Shown here piece after piece: positions 36,449-46,538 of a stretch of DNA of 64,000 nt. A program made the position numbers and the translations under genes. The stretch comes from Erwinia sp. 198. GTDB taxonomy: Bacteria > Pseudomonadota > Gammaproteobacteria > Enterobacterales > Enterobacteriaceae. The stretch is taken from positions 211,526 through 275,525 of the forward strand of contig NZ_RHUM01000007.1 in the NCBI RefSeq assembly GCF_003937915.1. The letters are read 5' to 3'. A model generated the notes under the pieces. It had not been told where the DNA came from. It saw nothing but the letters and a program-made list of their open reading frames with translations, and did no database searches. How positions within the stretch are numbered: the stretch's first letter is position 1; the number at the start of each line of letters is the position of its first letter.

Positions 36449-36973
36449 ATGCTGTTAATAAACATAGCCCGATTCATCAGTCGTTTGCTTATTATTCTGG
36501 CGTTTTTAACGTCAGCGGGCTGCCGTTCTCCTTTCAGCGACTCTCCCAAACCGGAGTTAACTATCAGGCTGGAAGCGTCAAAAGAGATTAATCCCAATGA
36601 AAAGGGAGAGCCTGCGCCGCTGGATATTACTTTTTATCTTTTAAAATCATTAGATAACTTTGAAAACAGCGATTTCTTTACTCTTACCGATGGTGCGGAC
36701 CCGGCCCTACAGGCGGAGGCGAAAAAAGTCTATGAGGGCATATTACAGCCTGGCGAAAACAGAATAATCAGCCTGACGCCGGAAAAAGATACCGTTGCAT
36801 TAGGCATAGTCGCCGCCTATCGGGATATTGACCGTGCGGGATGGAGTGAAACTTGGGAGCTTTATAAAAAAAATAAGAAACGATCCTGGTGGCGAAAAGT
36901 GTTGCCCGGAGAAGCGGTCGTTCTGACGGTACATTTTGATGCCTTAGCCATCGCGCTTGATAAAAGGGAATAG
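36449..36973 (+). CDS. tssJ: type VI outer-membrane lipoprotein TssJ
   Basis: A 174-residue lipoprotein (PF12790). The start MLLINIARF has AAGGTGA eight bases upstream and lies inside a longer open frame. The signal ends in LTSAGC, a standard lipobox, giving an acylated Cys and a mature transthyretin-like domain (LTIRLEASKEINPN, PLDITFYLLKS, ENRIISLTPEKDTVALGIVAAYRD). TssJ anchors the TssL/TssM membrane complex to the outer membrane. Confidence 0.93.
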   Translation: MLLINIARFISRLLIILAFLTSAGCRSPFSDSPKPELTIRLEASKEINPNEKGEPAPLDITFYLLKSLDNFENSDFFTLTDGADPALQAEAKKVYEGILQPGENRIISLTPEKDTVALGIVAAYRDIDRAGWSETWELYKKNKKRSWWRKVLPGEAVVLTVHFDALAIALDKRE

Positions 36974-36976
36974 CCA

Positions 36977-38323
36977 GTGAGAACAAATAAAGTTATCTGG
37001 AGCGAAGGACTGTTTTTACGTCCGCAGCTGTTTCAGCAGCAGGAGCGCTATTTTGAATATTACGCCCACAAGCGAGCGGCAACGATATCGCCTTTTTTTT
37101 GGGGGTTCGCGCAATACGATATCGATCTGGAGGCGCTCTCTTACGGCAAGCTGGTGCTGCGCGCCGGACGCGGCGTGCTGCCGGACGGCACGCCCTTTGA
37201 TATACCAGGCCACGCCGAACTGCCTGAGCCGCTGACTGTTACGCCGGAGCATCTGGGGCAGCTTATTTTCCTGGCCGTGCCGCTGCGGCTGGATAACAGC
37301 GACGAAACCATCTTTGACCTCAGCGACAGCGGGTCGCTGGCGCGCTTTGCCGCTTTTGAAACGGAGCTGAGTGATACCAATGCGATCCGTCAGGGGCCAA
37401 AACCTGTCCAGCTGGCAAGGCTGCGCCTGAATCTGGTTTCTGAAAACGAAATGACGGAGTCCTGGATTGGTCTGCCGCTGACCCGCATCAGGGCCATTCA
37501 GCCCGATGGCAGCGTGCTGCTGCATACCGAAGACTATATTCCGCCCGTCACCGGCTATGCGGCCAGCGCGCTGCTAGCTGAATGGCTGACGCATCTTAAC
37601 GGTCTGGTCAGGATGCGCGCCGACATGTTGGCAGGCCGACTGGCTAATAGCGACGGCAAAGCCAGCGCCAGCGCCGAAGTGGTCGACTATCTGCTGCTGC
37701 AAATTTTCAATAAATATGAGCCGGTGTTGGATCATCTGCGGCACGTGCCCGAGCTGCCGCCCATTGTGCTTTATCAGGAGCTGGCGAAATTCTCGGGCGA
37801 GCTGTCCACCTTTATCCGCACGCAGACGCGACGGCCGGTAAGCGCGCCGGGCTACGATCACGCCAGGCTTTATCCTTCTATTCGCCCGCTGGTTGAAGAG
37901 CTGCATTATTTGCTGAATCAGATTTTGATCCGTGCCGGTCAAATGATCGATCTCCATGCGAAAGGCAATGGCGTCTGGACGGCCGCTATGCTGCCGGGCG
38001 AGCTGCGAGAGTTTTCTAATCTGGTGCTTGCGGTACACGCTCAGCTGCCGATGGACGTGCTGCAGCAGCAGTTTTCGGCGCAGGCGAAAATCAGCGCGCC
38101 GCAGCAGCTGCATGAGCTGGTTCGTTCACATCTGCCCGGGCTGGTGTTACAGGCGCTGCCGGTGCCGCCGCGGCAGATCCCTTATCACGCCGGCTATGTC
38201 TATTTCGACCTGCTGCAAAGCGGGCCGTTCTGGGACAAAATTGCCGCAACCGGCGCGCTGGCGTTACATATTGCAGGTGATTTTCCTGACCTGAATATGG
38301 AGCTTTGGGGAGTCAGAAGCTGA
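36977..38323 (+). CDS. tssK: type VI baseplate-membrane connector TssK
   Basis: A 448-residue ImpJ/VasE protein (PF05936). The GTG start lies four bases after the tssJ stop, and the opening VIWSEGLFLRPQLFQQQERYFEYY is diagnostic. Later blocks: LPLTRIRAIQPDGSVLL and the C-terminal YFDLLQSGPFWDKI. It links the baseplate to TssL/TssM. Its TGA overlaps the tssL ATG by one base. Confidence 0.96.
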   Translation: MRTNKVIWSEGLFLRPQLFQQQERYFEYYAHKRAATISPFFWGFAQYDIDLEALSYGKLVLRAGRGVLPDGTPFDIPGHAELPEPLTVTPEHLGQLIFLAVPLRLDNSDETIFDLSDSGSLARFAAFETELSDTNAIRQGPKPVQLARLRLNLVSENEMTESWIGLPLTRIRAIQPDGSVLLHTEDYIPPVTGYAASALLAEWLTHLNGLVRMRADMLAGRLANSDGKASASAEVVDYLLLQIFNKYEPVLDHLRHVPELPPIVLYQELAKFSGELSTFIRTQTRRPVSAPGYDHARLYPSIRPLVEELHYLLNQILIRAGQMIDLHAKGNGVWTAAMLPGELREFSNLVLAVHAQLPMDVLQQQFSAQAKISAPQQLHELVRSHLPGLVLQALPVPPRQIPYHAGYVYFDLLQSGPFWDKIAATGALALHIAGDFPDLNMELWGVRS

Positions 38324-39672
38324 TGCGCGATGAGAGCCAATCTGCCGCGCCGGATGCAGCGCCCGAAGAAACGCTGACGCCGCAGGCCCTGGGTAAATTT
38401 CTGCTGGATGAGGATCCGGGAAGTCCCGGCACGCCGGAACGCGGCGATCCTGATGCGTTTATCCAGGGCTGGTCCAGCCAGAAAAGTGAGGTTTTGCTGC
38501 AGAGCGAAGGCGTACAGCTGCGTGTGCAAAAGGTAAGGGCGGCCGAAAATCCGCTGCTCGAAGCCGCCCAGCCACTGCTGCGCGCCCTTAGCGAGATGCC
38601 GGAAACGATCCCATATCCCGAACATGTCGAGCTGCTGAAACAGAGCCTGAAACACGACATCAATCTGTTTAGCGTGGTATGCGACGAGGTCAATATCGCC
38701 TGGAAAAAGATGGCTATCGTTCGCTATTGCCTTTGTACCGCGCTGGATGAGGCAGCCCATACCACAACCTGGGGGATGCAAACCGGCTGGTCGCAAAGCA
38801 ACATCCTTAACCATTTTGAAGGCGACAACGACGGCGGCAACAAATTTTTCCTGCTGGTTGGCCGTCTTTCCATGGATCCCCACGAGTACGCAGACGTGCT
38901 TGAAGTGCTGCTGCGTATCCTCGGGCTGGGTTTTGAGGGCCGCTACAGCATTCTGGAAGATGGCGACCGACAGCTGATGAAAATCCGTCAGCGGCTTCTG
39001 ACTCTTATTCAAAGCACGCGCGACTCGCTCTCGCCAGCGCTGTCGCCGCATGGCGCGGCCGTACGCGGTCAGAAAAAGTCTAAAAGGCGCATTGTGCCCG
39101 TGCGCGTCACGCTGCTGCTGAGCTTTCTGCTGGTCAGTAGCCTGTGGATTTGGTGCAAATACTGGCTGGGCGCGCATCAGATAGCGCTGCAGCAGCGGAT
39201 TTTCGCGATGCAGCAGCTGAAGGTAAGCCGTCCCGTAGCGGCGATGAAACTACGGCTGGCTATTTTACTGAAAGAAGAAATCAGGCAGGGGCTGGTCAGC
39301 GTTGACGAAACGCAAAGTCAGAGCAAGGTCGTTTTTCGCGGCGATTCCGTGTTTCTTTCAGGATCGGACAAAGTCATCGCCAGCATGGAACCTATTATCA
39401 AACGCGTCGCGAAGGAAGTTCATCGCGTGAACGGCAGGGTGGTGATCGTAGGGCATACGGACGCCACGCCCATCAGAACAAAAGCTTTTCCCAATAATCA
39501 GGTGTTGTCAGAAAAACGAGCGATGGACGTGGCGCGCTATCTTCTTGCCGAAGGGATAGCGCCCGACAAAATCCGTATTCAGGGCGTCGGAGAGAGCCAG
39601 CCCGTCAGCAGTAATAACAATGCACAAGGACGTGCGCAGAACCGGCGCGTGGAATTTTTCGTGACCTACTAA
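38323..39672 (+). CDS. tssL: type VI membrane-complex protein TssL (DotU-OmpA fusion)
   Basis: A 449-residue extended TssL. N-terminal DotU domain (about 85-225: NPLLEAAQPLLRALSEMPETI, CTALDEAAHTTTWG, FEGDNDGGNKFFLLVGRLSMDP), one membrane helix (about 262-282: VRVTLLLSFLLVSSLWIWCKY) and a C-terminal OmpA-type domain with VGHTDATPI and RAQNRRVEFFV. It forms the inner-membrane complex with TssM. The start is set by the TGATG overlap with tssK. Confidence 0.96.
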   Translation: MRDESQSAAPDAAPEETLTPQALGKFLLDEDPGSPGTPERGDPDAFIQGWSSQKSEVLLQSEGVQLRVQKVRAAENPLLEAAQPLLRALSEMPETIPYPEHVELLKQSLKHDINLFSVVCDEVNIAWKKMAIVRYCLCTALDEAAHTTTWGMQTGWSQSNILNHFEGDNDGGNKFFLLVGRLSMDPHEYADVLEVLLRILGLGFEGRYSILEDGDRQLMKIRQRLLTLIQSTRDSLSPALSPHGAAVRGQKKSKRRIVPVRVTLLLSFLLVSSLWIWCKYWLGAHQIALQQRIFAMQQLKVSRPVAAMKLRLAILLKEEIRQGLVSVDETQSQSKVVFRGDSVFLSGSDKVIASMEPIIKRVAKEVHRVNGRVVIVGHTDATPIRTKAFPNNQVLSEKRAMDVARYLLAEGIAPDKIRIQGVGESQPVSSNNNAQGRAQNRRVEFFVTY

Positions 39673-39682
39673 TGAGTTAGAC

Positions 39683-42600
39683 ATGTTTAATCTGAACAGG
39701 ATGTTCTCGCTTCGTAGTTTTAAAGTTGTGATGGTCATAGCCTTTTTTATGCTGATTATCGCTGCGGTTTGGTTTCTCGGCCCTTTACTGGGCTTTGGCG
39801 ACACGCGTCCGCTGGCAGGCGTTGAGGCACGCGTGATTTATATCGTGCTGGCACTGCTTTGTCTGATTGGGCTGTGGTTTAACGTGCCGTCGTTTCTTCT
39901 GCTGGCCACAACGGCCTGCGTTGTCGTCTGGACGATCGGGCCCTACCTGCTGATCGGGGAAAGCTATCCGCTAAGCGGTATCGCCCCCAGGGCCAGCCTG
40001 GTTGGCGCTATCCTGCTGGTCACGCTGCTGTATGGCGGTTGGAAGCTACTGCTGGCGCTGAAAAACAATCCTAAGCTGCTTGACGCTTTTTTCGGCAGCA
40101 AAGAGGTTAAAAGCGATGACGACGTCAGCGAGGTTAATGCGGCTATCCGTGATGCAGCGGCATATATAAGGCAGCTGCGTAAAAACGGTACCTGGCTTAA
40201 ACGGTTTTTTTCATTTGGAAAAATGCACGGCGAGCTTCCCTGGTACATGATTATCGGGACGCAGGGCGCGGGAAAAACCACGGCGATCCTGTCGTCAGGA
40301 CAGCACTTTCCGCTGCCGGAACAGCTGAGCAGGGTTTGCAAAGAGAGCGCGCCTACCCGTAACTGTGAGTGCTGGTTTGCGAATGACGCGCTGTTTATCG
40401 ATACGGCCGGAAAATACCTCGATTCGTCAGACGAGCAGCCGGAGTGGGACGGCATCATTAAGGCCGTCAAAAAGTATCGTCCGATAGAGGCGATCAACGG
40501 CGTGATTGTGGCGATCGGCGTGACTGACGTGATGGGAAAAAATAAAACGGAACTCTACGATCTGGCTGCGAAAGTGCGCGCCAGACTGGATGCGATGCGC
40601 AGCAAACTAGGGGTTCGCTTTCCGGTTTATATGCTGATTACCAAACTGGACCGGCTGATGGGGTTCGCCGAATATTTCCGTAGCCTGACCGAGCAGGAGC
40701 GCGAACAGGTATGGGGCGTGACTTTCCCCTGGGGTGAAGAGGTGAACACCGGCATTGGCGATCTGCGCGAACGGGTTGGAGCGGAGTTTGCCCTTCTGGA
40801 AAATCGTCTGGAAAAGGCAATGACGGTGCGCCAACAGGAGGAGTACAGCAATACGGACAGAAAGCGCATGTATGTGCTGCCGCAGGATTTCCGTATGCTG
40901 CTGGACAGCGTAACGGAAGTGGCGCAGACGATTTTCTTCGCCTCGCGCTATGATGAAAATCAGGGTTACACCTCGCTGCGCGGCATCTACTTTGTCAGCA
41001 GCCACCAGCCTGAGAATACCGTTATGGTCAATAACGGGACGCTGATGCAGAAGTGGCGCAATTATATTGCTAACCGACATACGGTGCCGTTGGCTTATCC
41101 TGCTTCGCTGGCCGGCGAAAGCGAGGCTCTGGTCAGGGATGTTGCCTGGGGCAGGCATTATTTTCTGAAATCCCTGTTTTTCGACATCATCCTGAAAGAT
41201 GGCGATCTGGTGCGGCGCAATTTACGGGTAGAATCAAAATATCGCTTCCAGAACTTTTTTGGTCACACGCTTTGCATCGCGGCCTGCTGCTGGTTACTGA
41301 GCGGGATCTATCACAGTTATCACCATAATGGCGGCTACCTTGTCGCGGTCGGGCAAAAGACAACCAGGCTGGAAGCAGAGGTCAAAAGCTATCAGCAGGC
41401 GGCAAATCCCGGCAGGCTGCCGCTGCTGCTGAATCTGGCGCACTACCTGCCTGAATTTAACGGCCTGGACGTGCTGCATCCCGATCTTCCCTTCCGCTAT
41501 GGCCTTTATGTCGGCAAGCGTTTAACCCAGGATGCCGACGGCCTTTATCACTATTTTCTGCAGCGGCTGTTGTTTCCGCAAATCGAACAACAGGCGCATG
41601 AAGCTTTGCAGAACGCCGTTTATGAACGCGACCCCACGACAATTTACAACGCTCTTAAACGCTATCTGATGCTGGCAGGACAGGGCCAGTTCGATCGGGC
41701 ATGGCTGGTCAGCGAGATTGCCCGGCAGTGGGACAATGCCGGAAAGCTCCAGCCTTATGAAGAAAGGAGCCTGTTTATCGCCCATCTTGAGGCGTTATTC
41801 AGCCGCCCGGACTGGCGGCAGTATGGCCAGCAACCGGATAAAAACCTGGTGACGGAAGCACGCGAAATACTTAATCGCAACACGCCTGTTAATCGACTTT
41901 ATGCGCGCGTAATAACCCAGATGCAGGCGGAAGCGCCGGAGAATCTGACCTTAAGCAAAATGACCGATGAGGACGCCGGCCAGATTTTTACCCTGACCGA
42001 CGAGGCGCTGGCGGAAAAAGGGATGCCTGGATTGTTTACCTGGGAAGGCTATCACCACGTCTTTAAAAAAAAACTGGGCGACAGCGTGCGAGCGCTACAG
42101 GCTGAAGATAGCTGGGTAATGGGCAATAGCGAGGCGCAAAGCGGCCTGAAATCGCTGAAGGTGAGCAGAAGCTCGGGCATTGTCGATCCGACCCACGAAG
42201 CCCTGATGACGCTTTATCTGAAGGAGTATACGCGGCGATGGCAGGCTTTTTTGCAAAGCATCCGGCTGAAAAGCGAGGATGCAGGCCAGAACAATACCGG
42301 GCTTTCTTTTGATATCTACATGCTGCGCACGCTGGTTTCTACGCACTCGCCGCTGGTTAATCTGGCGAGGCGCGCCGTCAGGGAAACTACGCTTGCCGTG
42401 GATCAGCAGGATAACTTGCTAAAAAACCAGCGTGTTAGCAGCTCAGGATTATCCAACAGTCGCCTGGTGGATGCCGCCTCGAAGCTTAATCTGGCGCTGG
42501 CCGCTCAGGAGAAAAAAGCGCTGCGTCAGGGCGTGGATAACTATTTCGTGCCGCTGCGTGAATTCGTGGGCGGCGGTGAAAAAGGCATGGGCGCGGCCTC

Positions 42601-43507
42601 CGGTACTAAACTGCACCAGATTATGGGCGTGCTGAACGATCAGTACACGCTGCTGGTCATCTCCGACAGCGCAATCAAAAACGGCAACCTGCCGTCAGTG
42701 TCCGACGCAGGACAGCGGCTGAGCGCGGAGTCCGCCGTCTGGCCCGACCCTTTTAAATATATTATCGCGCCGCTGCTGAACGGCGCTTACCGACGGGTCA
42801 ATCATCAGATCGTCTACAGCAGCAATAAAACCATCGCCTCAGGGCCGGGAGAAGTATGCCGCAACACTTTGCAGGGCCGCTATCCCTTTGCGGATAACAG
42901 TGAGGAAGTCAGCCTGCGTGATTTTGAGCGCTTTTTCGCCACGGGCGGCGTGCTGGATGACTATTTTCAAAAAAAACTGGCCGACAAAGTTGATACGACA
43001 GCAAGGCCCTGGCGCTATCGCGGCGATATTAATACCCAGGATTCAGAGGCGCTGGATGTTTTTGAGAAGGCTGCCGCGATTCGCAGCGCTTTCTTCCAGA
43101 ACGGTGGCCGCACGCCGGGTATCGATTTCTCCGTTTCCATTCCCTATCTGGATCCTTCGATTACCCAGCTTAACCTCAACTTTGACGGCAGCGTAATGGG
43201 GTATTCGCACGGCCCGGTTACGCCAAAACTTTTTCACTGGCCGGGCGCGCGGGCAGAATCCGTCGTCAATATGAGCACCAAACCGCGCATTCTGGGGCAG
43301 GAAAACGGTCTGACCTTCACCGGTCCCTGGGCGCTGATGCGCTGGCTGGACACCGTTAACGATATTGCGACTTCGCCTGGCGGCCAGCCGGTGCTGCTGT
43401 TTAATCTGCATCAGCGGCCCGTCAAAATTGAGGTTACCGGCCTGACCTGGAACGATGAGCTTATCGTGGATTTACTGAAAAATTTTAACTGTCCCGGCGC
43501 ATTTTAA
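39683..43507 (+). CDS. tssM: type VI membrane-complex protein TssM (IcmF)
   Basis: A 1274-residue IcmF/VasK protein. Two N-terminal membrane helices (about 12-60) and a third near 530 frame a cytosolic GTPase-like domain with an intact Walker A, GTQGAGKTT (192-200), and DTAGKYLD. A large periplasmic part ends in the IcmF C-terminal domain (LRWLD-type segment ALMRWLDTVN). With TssJ and TssL it forms the trans-envelope complex. An intact nucleotide motif is present in only part of the family. Confidence 0.96.
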   Translation: MFNLNRMFSLRSFKVVMVIAFFMLIIAAVWFLGPLLGFGDTRPLAGVEARVIYIVLALLCLIGLWFNVPSFLLLATTACVVVWTIGPYLLIGESYPLSGIAPRASLVGAILLVTLLYGGWKLLLALKNNPKLLDAFFGSKEVKSDDDVSEVNAAIRDAAAYIRQLRKNGTWLKRFFSFGKMHGELPWYMIIGTQGAGKTTAILSSGQHFPLPEQLSRVCKESAPTRNCECWFANDALFIDTAGKYLDSSDEQPEWDGIIKAVKKYRPIEAINGVIVAIGVTDVMGKNKTELYDLAAKVRARLDAMRSKLGVRFPVYMLITKLDRLMGFAEYFRSLTEQEREQVWGVTFPWGEEVNTGIGDLRERVGAEFALLENRLEKAMTVRQQEEYSNTDRKRMYVLPQDFRMLLDSVTEVAQTIFFASRYDENQGYTSLRGIYFVSSHQPENTVMVNNGTLMQKWRNYIANRHTVPLAYPASLAGESEALVRDVAWGRHYFLKSLFFDIILKDGDLVRRNLRVESKYRFQNFFGHTLCIAACCWLLSGIYHSYHHNGGYLVAVGQKTTRLEAEVKSYQQAANPGRLPLLLNLAHYLPEFNGLDVLHPDLPFRYGLYVGKRLTQDADGLYHYFLQRLLFPQIEQQAHEALQNAVYERDPTTIYNALKRYLMLAGQGQFDRAWLVSEIARQWDNAGKLQPYEERSLFIAHLEALFSRPDWRQYGQQPDKNLVTEAREILNRNTPVNRLYARVITQMQAEAPENLTLSKMTDEDAGQIFTLTDEALAEKGMPGLFTWEGYHHVFKKKLGDSVRALQAEDSWVMGNSEAQSGLKSLKVSRSSGIVDPTHEALMTLYLKEYTRRWQAFLQSIRLKSEDAGQNNTGLSFDIYMLRTLVSTHSPLVNLARRAVRETTLAVDQQDNLLKNQRVSSSGLSNSRLVDAASKLNLALAAQEKKALRQGVDNYFVPLREFVGGGEKGMGAASGTKLHQIMGVLNDQYTLLVISDSAIKNGNLPSVSDAGQRLSAESAVWPDPFKYIIAPLLNGAYRRVNHQIVYSSNKTIASGPGEVCRNTLQGRYPFADNSEEVSLRDFERFFATGGVLDDYFQKKLADKVDTTARPWRYRGDINTQDSEALDVFEKAAAIRSAFFQNGGRTPGIDFSVSIPYLDPSITQLNLNFDGSVMGYSHGPVTPKLFHWPGARAESVVNMSTKPRILGQENGLTFTGPWALMRWLDTVNDIATSPGGQPVLLFNLHQRPVKIEVTGLTWNDELIVDLLKNFNCPGAF

Positions 43508-43529
43508 GCCGTGGGGCACGGAGCGGCAT

Positions 43530-44153
43530 ATGGCCATTCGTACCGGTATTATTGAGGCTGGAACGTTATTACCAGGCAGAGAGCGGAAAAAAGTCACCGC
43601 CGTTCTGGTCGAAAAAGTGGTGCCGGCGATGCAGTCGACGCTGCCCGGACAGCTTTTACCGGAGCATTATCCGTGGTGCTTTATCCTGCCGCCGTTGCGG
43701 AAAAAAGGCCGCTTTTACGTGGGAGCATTGGTCAGCAGTCGCGCGGCGGGGCTTTCGGCAATTTACGCCGCCGTCAGCGTACAGTGGCTGCAAAAGGAAC
43801 TGGCGTCTGACTTTCATATTGCTTTCTGGCTGGCGAGAATTATGACGGCGCAGCAAAATCAGGATGGCGTGGTCAAGCCAGATATCTCTTTGAAAAAATG
43901 GGTTAATTTATTACGTTCTCGCTACTCGCCGTTTCGCGAACGGCTGCTTAATGAGCGCTATCGCTTCAGCTATCATGCGGATTTGCTGTTGGCCGAACTG
44001 AGCGAGTATGACAGAAGCATCACGCAGGAAAAAGGCGTCGGCAGCATGCCCTGGCCGAACTGGCCGGAAGTTATCCAGACGGAGCGCAAAGCGTGGCTCT
44101 GGCGGCAAAGCCGCTACGGCAAAATTATCGATTCGCAGCAAATTATCTGCTGA
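43530..44153 (+). CDS. type VI-cluster protein of unknown function
   Basis: A 207-residue basic soluble protein between tssM and vgrG, with GGAG upstream of the ATG. It begins MAIRTGIIEAGTLLPGRERKKVTAVLVEKVVP and has an aromatic YPWCFILPPLRKKGRFYVGALVSSRAAGLSAIYAA segment. No signal peptide or membrane helix. I see no match to TagF/ImpM or to known adaptor families. Its place directly before vgrG suggests an adaptor or loading function, which is inference. Confidence 0.7.
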   Translation: MAIRTGIIEAGTLLPGRERKKVTAVLVEKVVPAMQSTLPGQLLPEHYPWCFILPPLRKKGRFYVGALVSSRAAGLSAIYAAVSVQWLQKELASDFHIAFWLARIMTAQQNQDGVVKPDISLKKWVNLLRSRYSPFRERLLNERYRFSYHADLLLAELSEYDRSITQEKGVGSMPWPNWPEVIQTERKAWLWRQSRYGKIIDSQQIIC

Positions 44154-44212
44154 AAAGGAGAGGGAGAGGCGCTCCCTTAGGGTGCAATACAAACCAAGGA
44201 TTAGGTGTTGAT

Positions 44213-46417
44213 ATGGCAAGAACCATAACGTTAAGCAGTTCAGCAATGCCGCTTTTGCTGGGTGAAACCGCGCTGGTATTAACGAAGCTGGAAGGCAAGG
44301 AGTCTTTCTCTTCTTTATATACCTATACGCTAACCGCCAAAACGCCAGCCAGCGATCTTATTCCCTGGCAGTCAGCGGCGAACGTGGATATTAAAGCGCT
44401 GATTGGTAAAGAGATGACCGTGTCGATAGAGCTGGACGGCAGCGGGCTGGATGAATTTATGGGCATCGGCGCGGGCAGCCGGGAAATATCCGGCCTGGTG
44501 CAGCGCGCCAGGTTTCTGGGACGGGATGCGAATCAGGCCATCTTTGAGATTATCCTGCGCCCCTGGCTTTATCTGACGGAACTGACCTCCGACTTCAAGA
44601 TCTTCCAGCAAAAAACAGTGGTGGAGATTATTGACGAGGTGCTCGAGGAGTATAACTTTCCGCTGGAAAAACGGCTAAGCGGTTCCTATCCCCAGCTGGA
44701 TTTTCAGGTGCAGTACGGTGAAACGGATTTTAATTTTATCGAGCGCCTGATGGAGGAGTGGGGGATTTACTGGTTTTTTGAGCATGCAGATCAGAAACAT
44801 AAGCTGGTACTGGTAGATCACGTTGGCGCGCACAAGCGTTTTTCCAGCGAGGCCTATCATGTGCTGCAATATATGCCGAACGAACCCAAAGCCGGGCAGG
44901 AATATATTACCCGTTTTGAATTTCAGGAAACCATTACCTCCGGCCGGTGGTATACCAACGATTACGATTTTACAAAATCCCGAGCGGATATATCGGCTGC
45001 CGACAGCAAGCCTCGTCAAACCACCTTTAACGACATGGAGCTTTACCACTGGCCCGGCGATTACGATCGGCCGGATATTGGCGAACAGCTGGCGAAAGTT
45101 CGTATGGAAGAGCGGGGAGCGATCGGATCAAGAGCATCCGGCTCCGGCGAGCTGCGGGGCGTGGTGTGCGGTACCAACTTCGAGCTGCAAAATTACCCGC
45201 TGGAGAAAGCGAACCGGGAATATATGGTCATTTCCAGCGAGCTGATCGTTAGCGATGTCAGCCAGGTGACGGGGATGGGGGATTTCAGTTATCAAAGCCA
45301 TTTCACCGTCCAGCCTACCACCAAGATTTATCGCCATCCTCAGCTGGCGCTGCGCCCAAAAACCAGCGGGCCGCAGACGGCTGTAGTGGTAGGGCCGCCA
45401 GGCGAAGATATCTGGACGGATACCTGGGGCCGCATAAAAGTGCGCTTTTTATGGGATCGCTACGGGCAAAACCGCGAAACGGATTCCTGCTGGATCCGCG
45501 TCAGTCAGGCGTGGGCCGGGAATAATTTTGGCGGGATCTATATCCCACGCGTCGGCCATGAAGTGATCGTGGACTTCATTAATGGCGATCCGGATCGTCC
45601 GCTGGTGATCGGCAGCCTTTATAACAATGTCACCATGCCGCCCTGGGATCTGCCTGCCAACGCCACGCAAAGCGGATTAGTGAGCCGCACGGTAGGCGGT
45701 GGACGCACCAACTTTAACGGCATCCAGTTTGAGGATAAACCGGGGCTGGAGCAGTACTGGGAACAGGCCGAGCGCGATATGTCCCGCCTGACCAAGCGTA
45801 ATGAAACGCAAACCATTGGGCTGAATTCCGATCTTGCCGTGGGCGCGACGCGCTCTGTCAGCATCGGTATCAACAGCAACCGAGTGGTTGGCGTTAATGA
45901 ATCCACCACGGTGAACGGCAGCAGCGCGTTAATGGTGGGAGGCGCGCTGGGCTTTACGGTCGGGGGCGCGCAGTCGGAGTCGATAGGCGGTGCAAAAGGA
46001 ATTAACGTCGGCGGCGCTTTTATGAATAACGTGGGCGGTTATTACTCGCTTGCCGTCGGTGGCTACATCGGCATAGTTGCAGGTGGCGCGATTTCCTTAA
46101 CGGCAGGCGGCGCGCTTTCACTTTGCGCGAGTAAAATTATCCTGTGCGCCGACCATATCGTGCTTCAGGGAGGACAGGTCGATTTAAATCCTGGCGACAG
46201 CTGCAGCTGCTGTGACTGCGGCGGCGGTGGCGGTGGCGGCTTTGTCCCTGGCGTGCCGAGTCTGAGCGTTTTTGGGTTTGTCGGGCTTGTTTTCCCGCTA
46301 CCGCCTTTACCACCGATTACGCCGACACCAACTATAACCACACCGACGCCAACTATAACCACGCCGAGGCCGACTATTCCGGACGGCAGAACCACGCCTG
46401 TGCCGACCGCGCCCTGA
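44213..46417 (+). CDS. vgrG: type VI spike protein VgrG (TssI) with unusual C-terminal tail
   Basis: A 734-residue VgrG. The ATG at 44213 (MARTITLSSSAMPLLLG) is chosen; a longer frame overlaps the previous gene. Gp27-like head with YGETDFNFIERLMEEWGIYWFFEH, gp5 OB fold with VGPPGEDIWTDTWGRIKVRFLWDRYG and VGHEVIVDFINGDPDRPLVIGS, then the beta-helix repeats rich in VGG/IGG. The last 70 residues are unusual: a cysteine cluster SCSCCDC, seven glycines, a hydrophobic Pro-rich stretch and PTPTITT repeats. It pierces target membranes and carries the PAAR tip. Confidence 0.95.
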   Translation: MARTITLSSSAMPLLLGETALVLTKLEGKESFSSLYTYTLTAKTPASDLIPWQSAANVDIKALIGKEMTVSIELDGSGLDEFMGIGAGSREISGLVQRARFLGRDANQAIFEIILRPWLYLTELTSDFKIFQQKTVVEIIDEVLEEYNFPLEKRLSGSYPQLDFQVQYGETDFNFIERLMEEWGIYWFFEHADQKHKLVLVDHVGAHKRFSSEAYHVLQYMPNEPKAGQEYITRFEFQETITSGRWYTNDYDFTKSRADISAADSKPRQTTFNDMELYHWPGDYDRPDIGEQLAKVRMEERGAIGSRASGSGELRGVVCGTNFELQNYPLEKANREYMVISSELIVSDVSQVTGMGDFSYQSHFTVQPTTKIYRHPQLALRPKTSGPQTAVVVGPPGEDIWTDTWGRIKVRFLWDRYGQNRETDSCWIRVSQAWAGNNFGGIYIPRVGHEVIVDFINGDPDRPLVIGSLYNNVTMPPWDLPANATQSGLVSRTVGGGRTNFNGIQFEDKPGLEQYWEQAERDMSRLTKRNETQTIGLNSDLAVGATRSVSIGINSNRVVGVNESTTVNGSSALMVGGALGFTVGGAQSESIGGAKGINVGGAFMNNVGGYYSLAVGGYIGIVAGGAISLTAGGALSLCASKIILCADHIVLQGGQVDLNPGDSCSCCDCGGGGGGGFVPGVPSLSVFGFVGLVFPLPPLPPITPTPTITTPTPTITTPRPTIPDGRTTPVPTAP

Positions 46418-46538
46418 GCAAGTGGTTTAACCGCGCATGGGCTGACCGCTGGCGGCGTTATAGCCAGACGCCGTTGCCCCAGGCGTTTTTTATCAGTAAC
46501 CGGGCTGGCATCAGCCCAACAGCAAAATGAGGTGAAAA

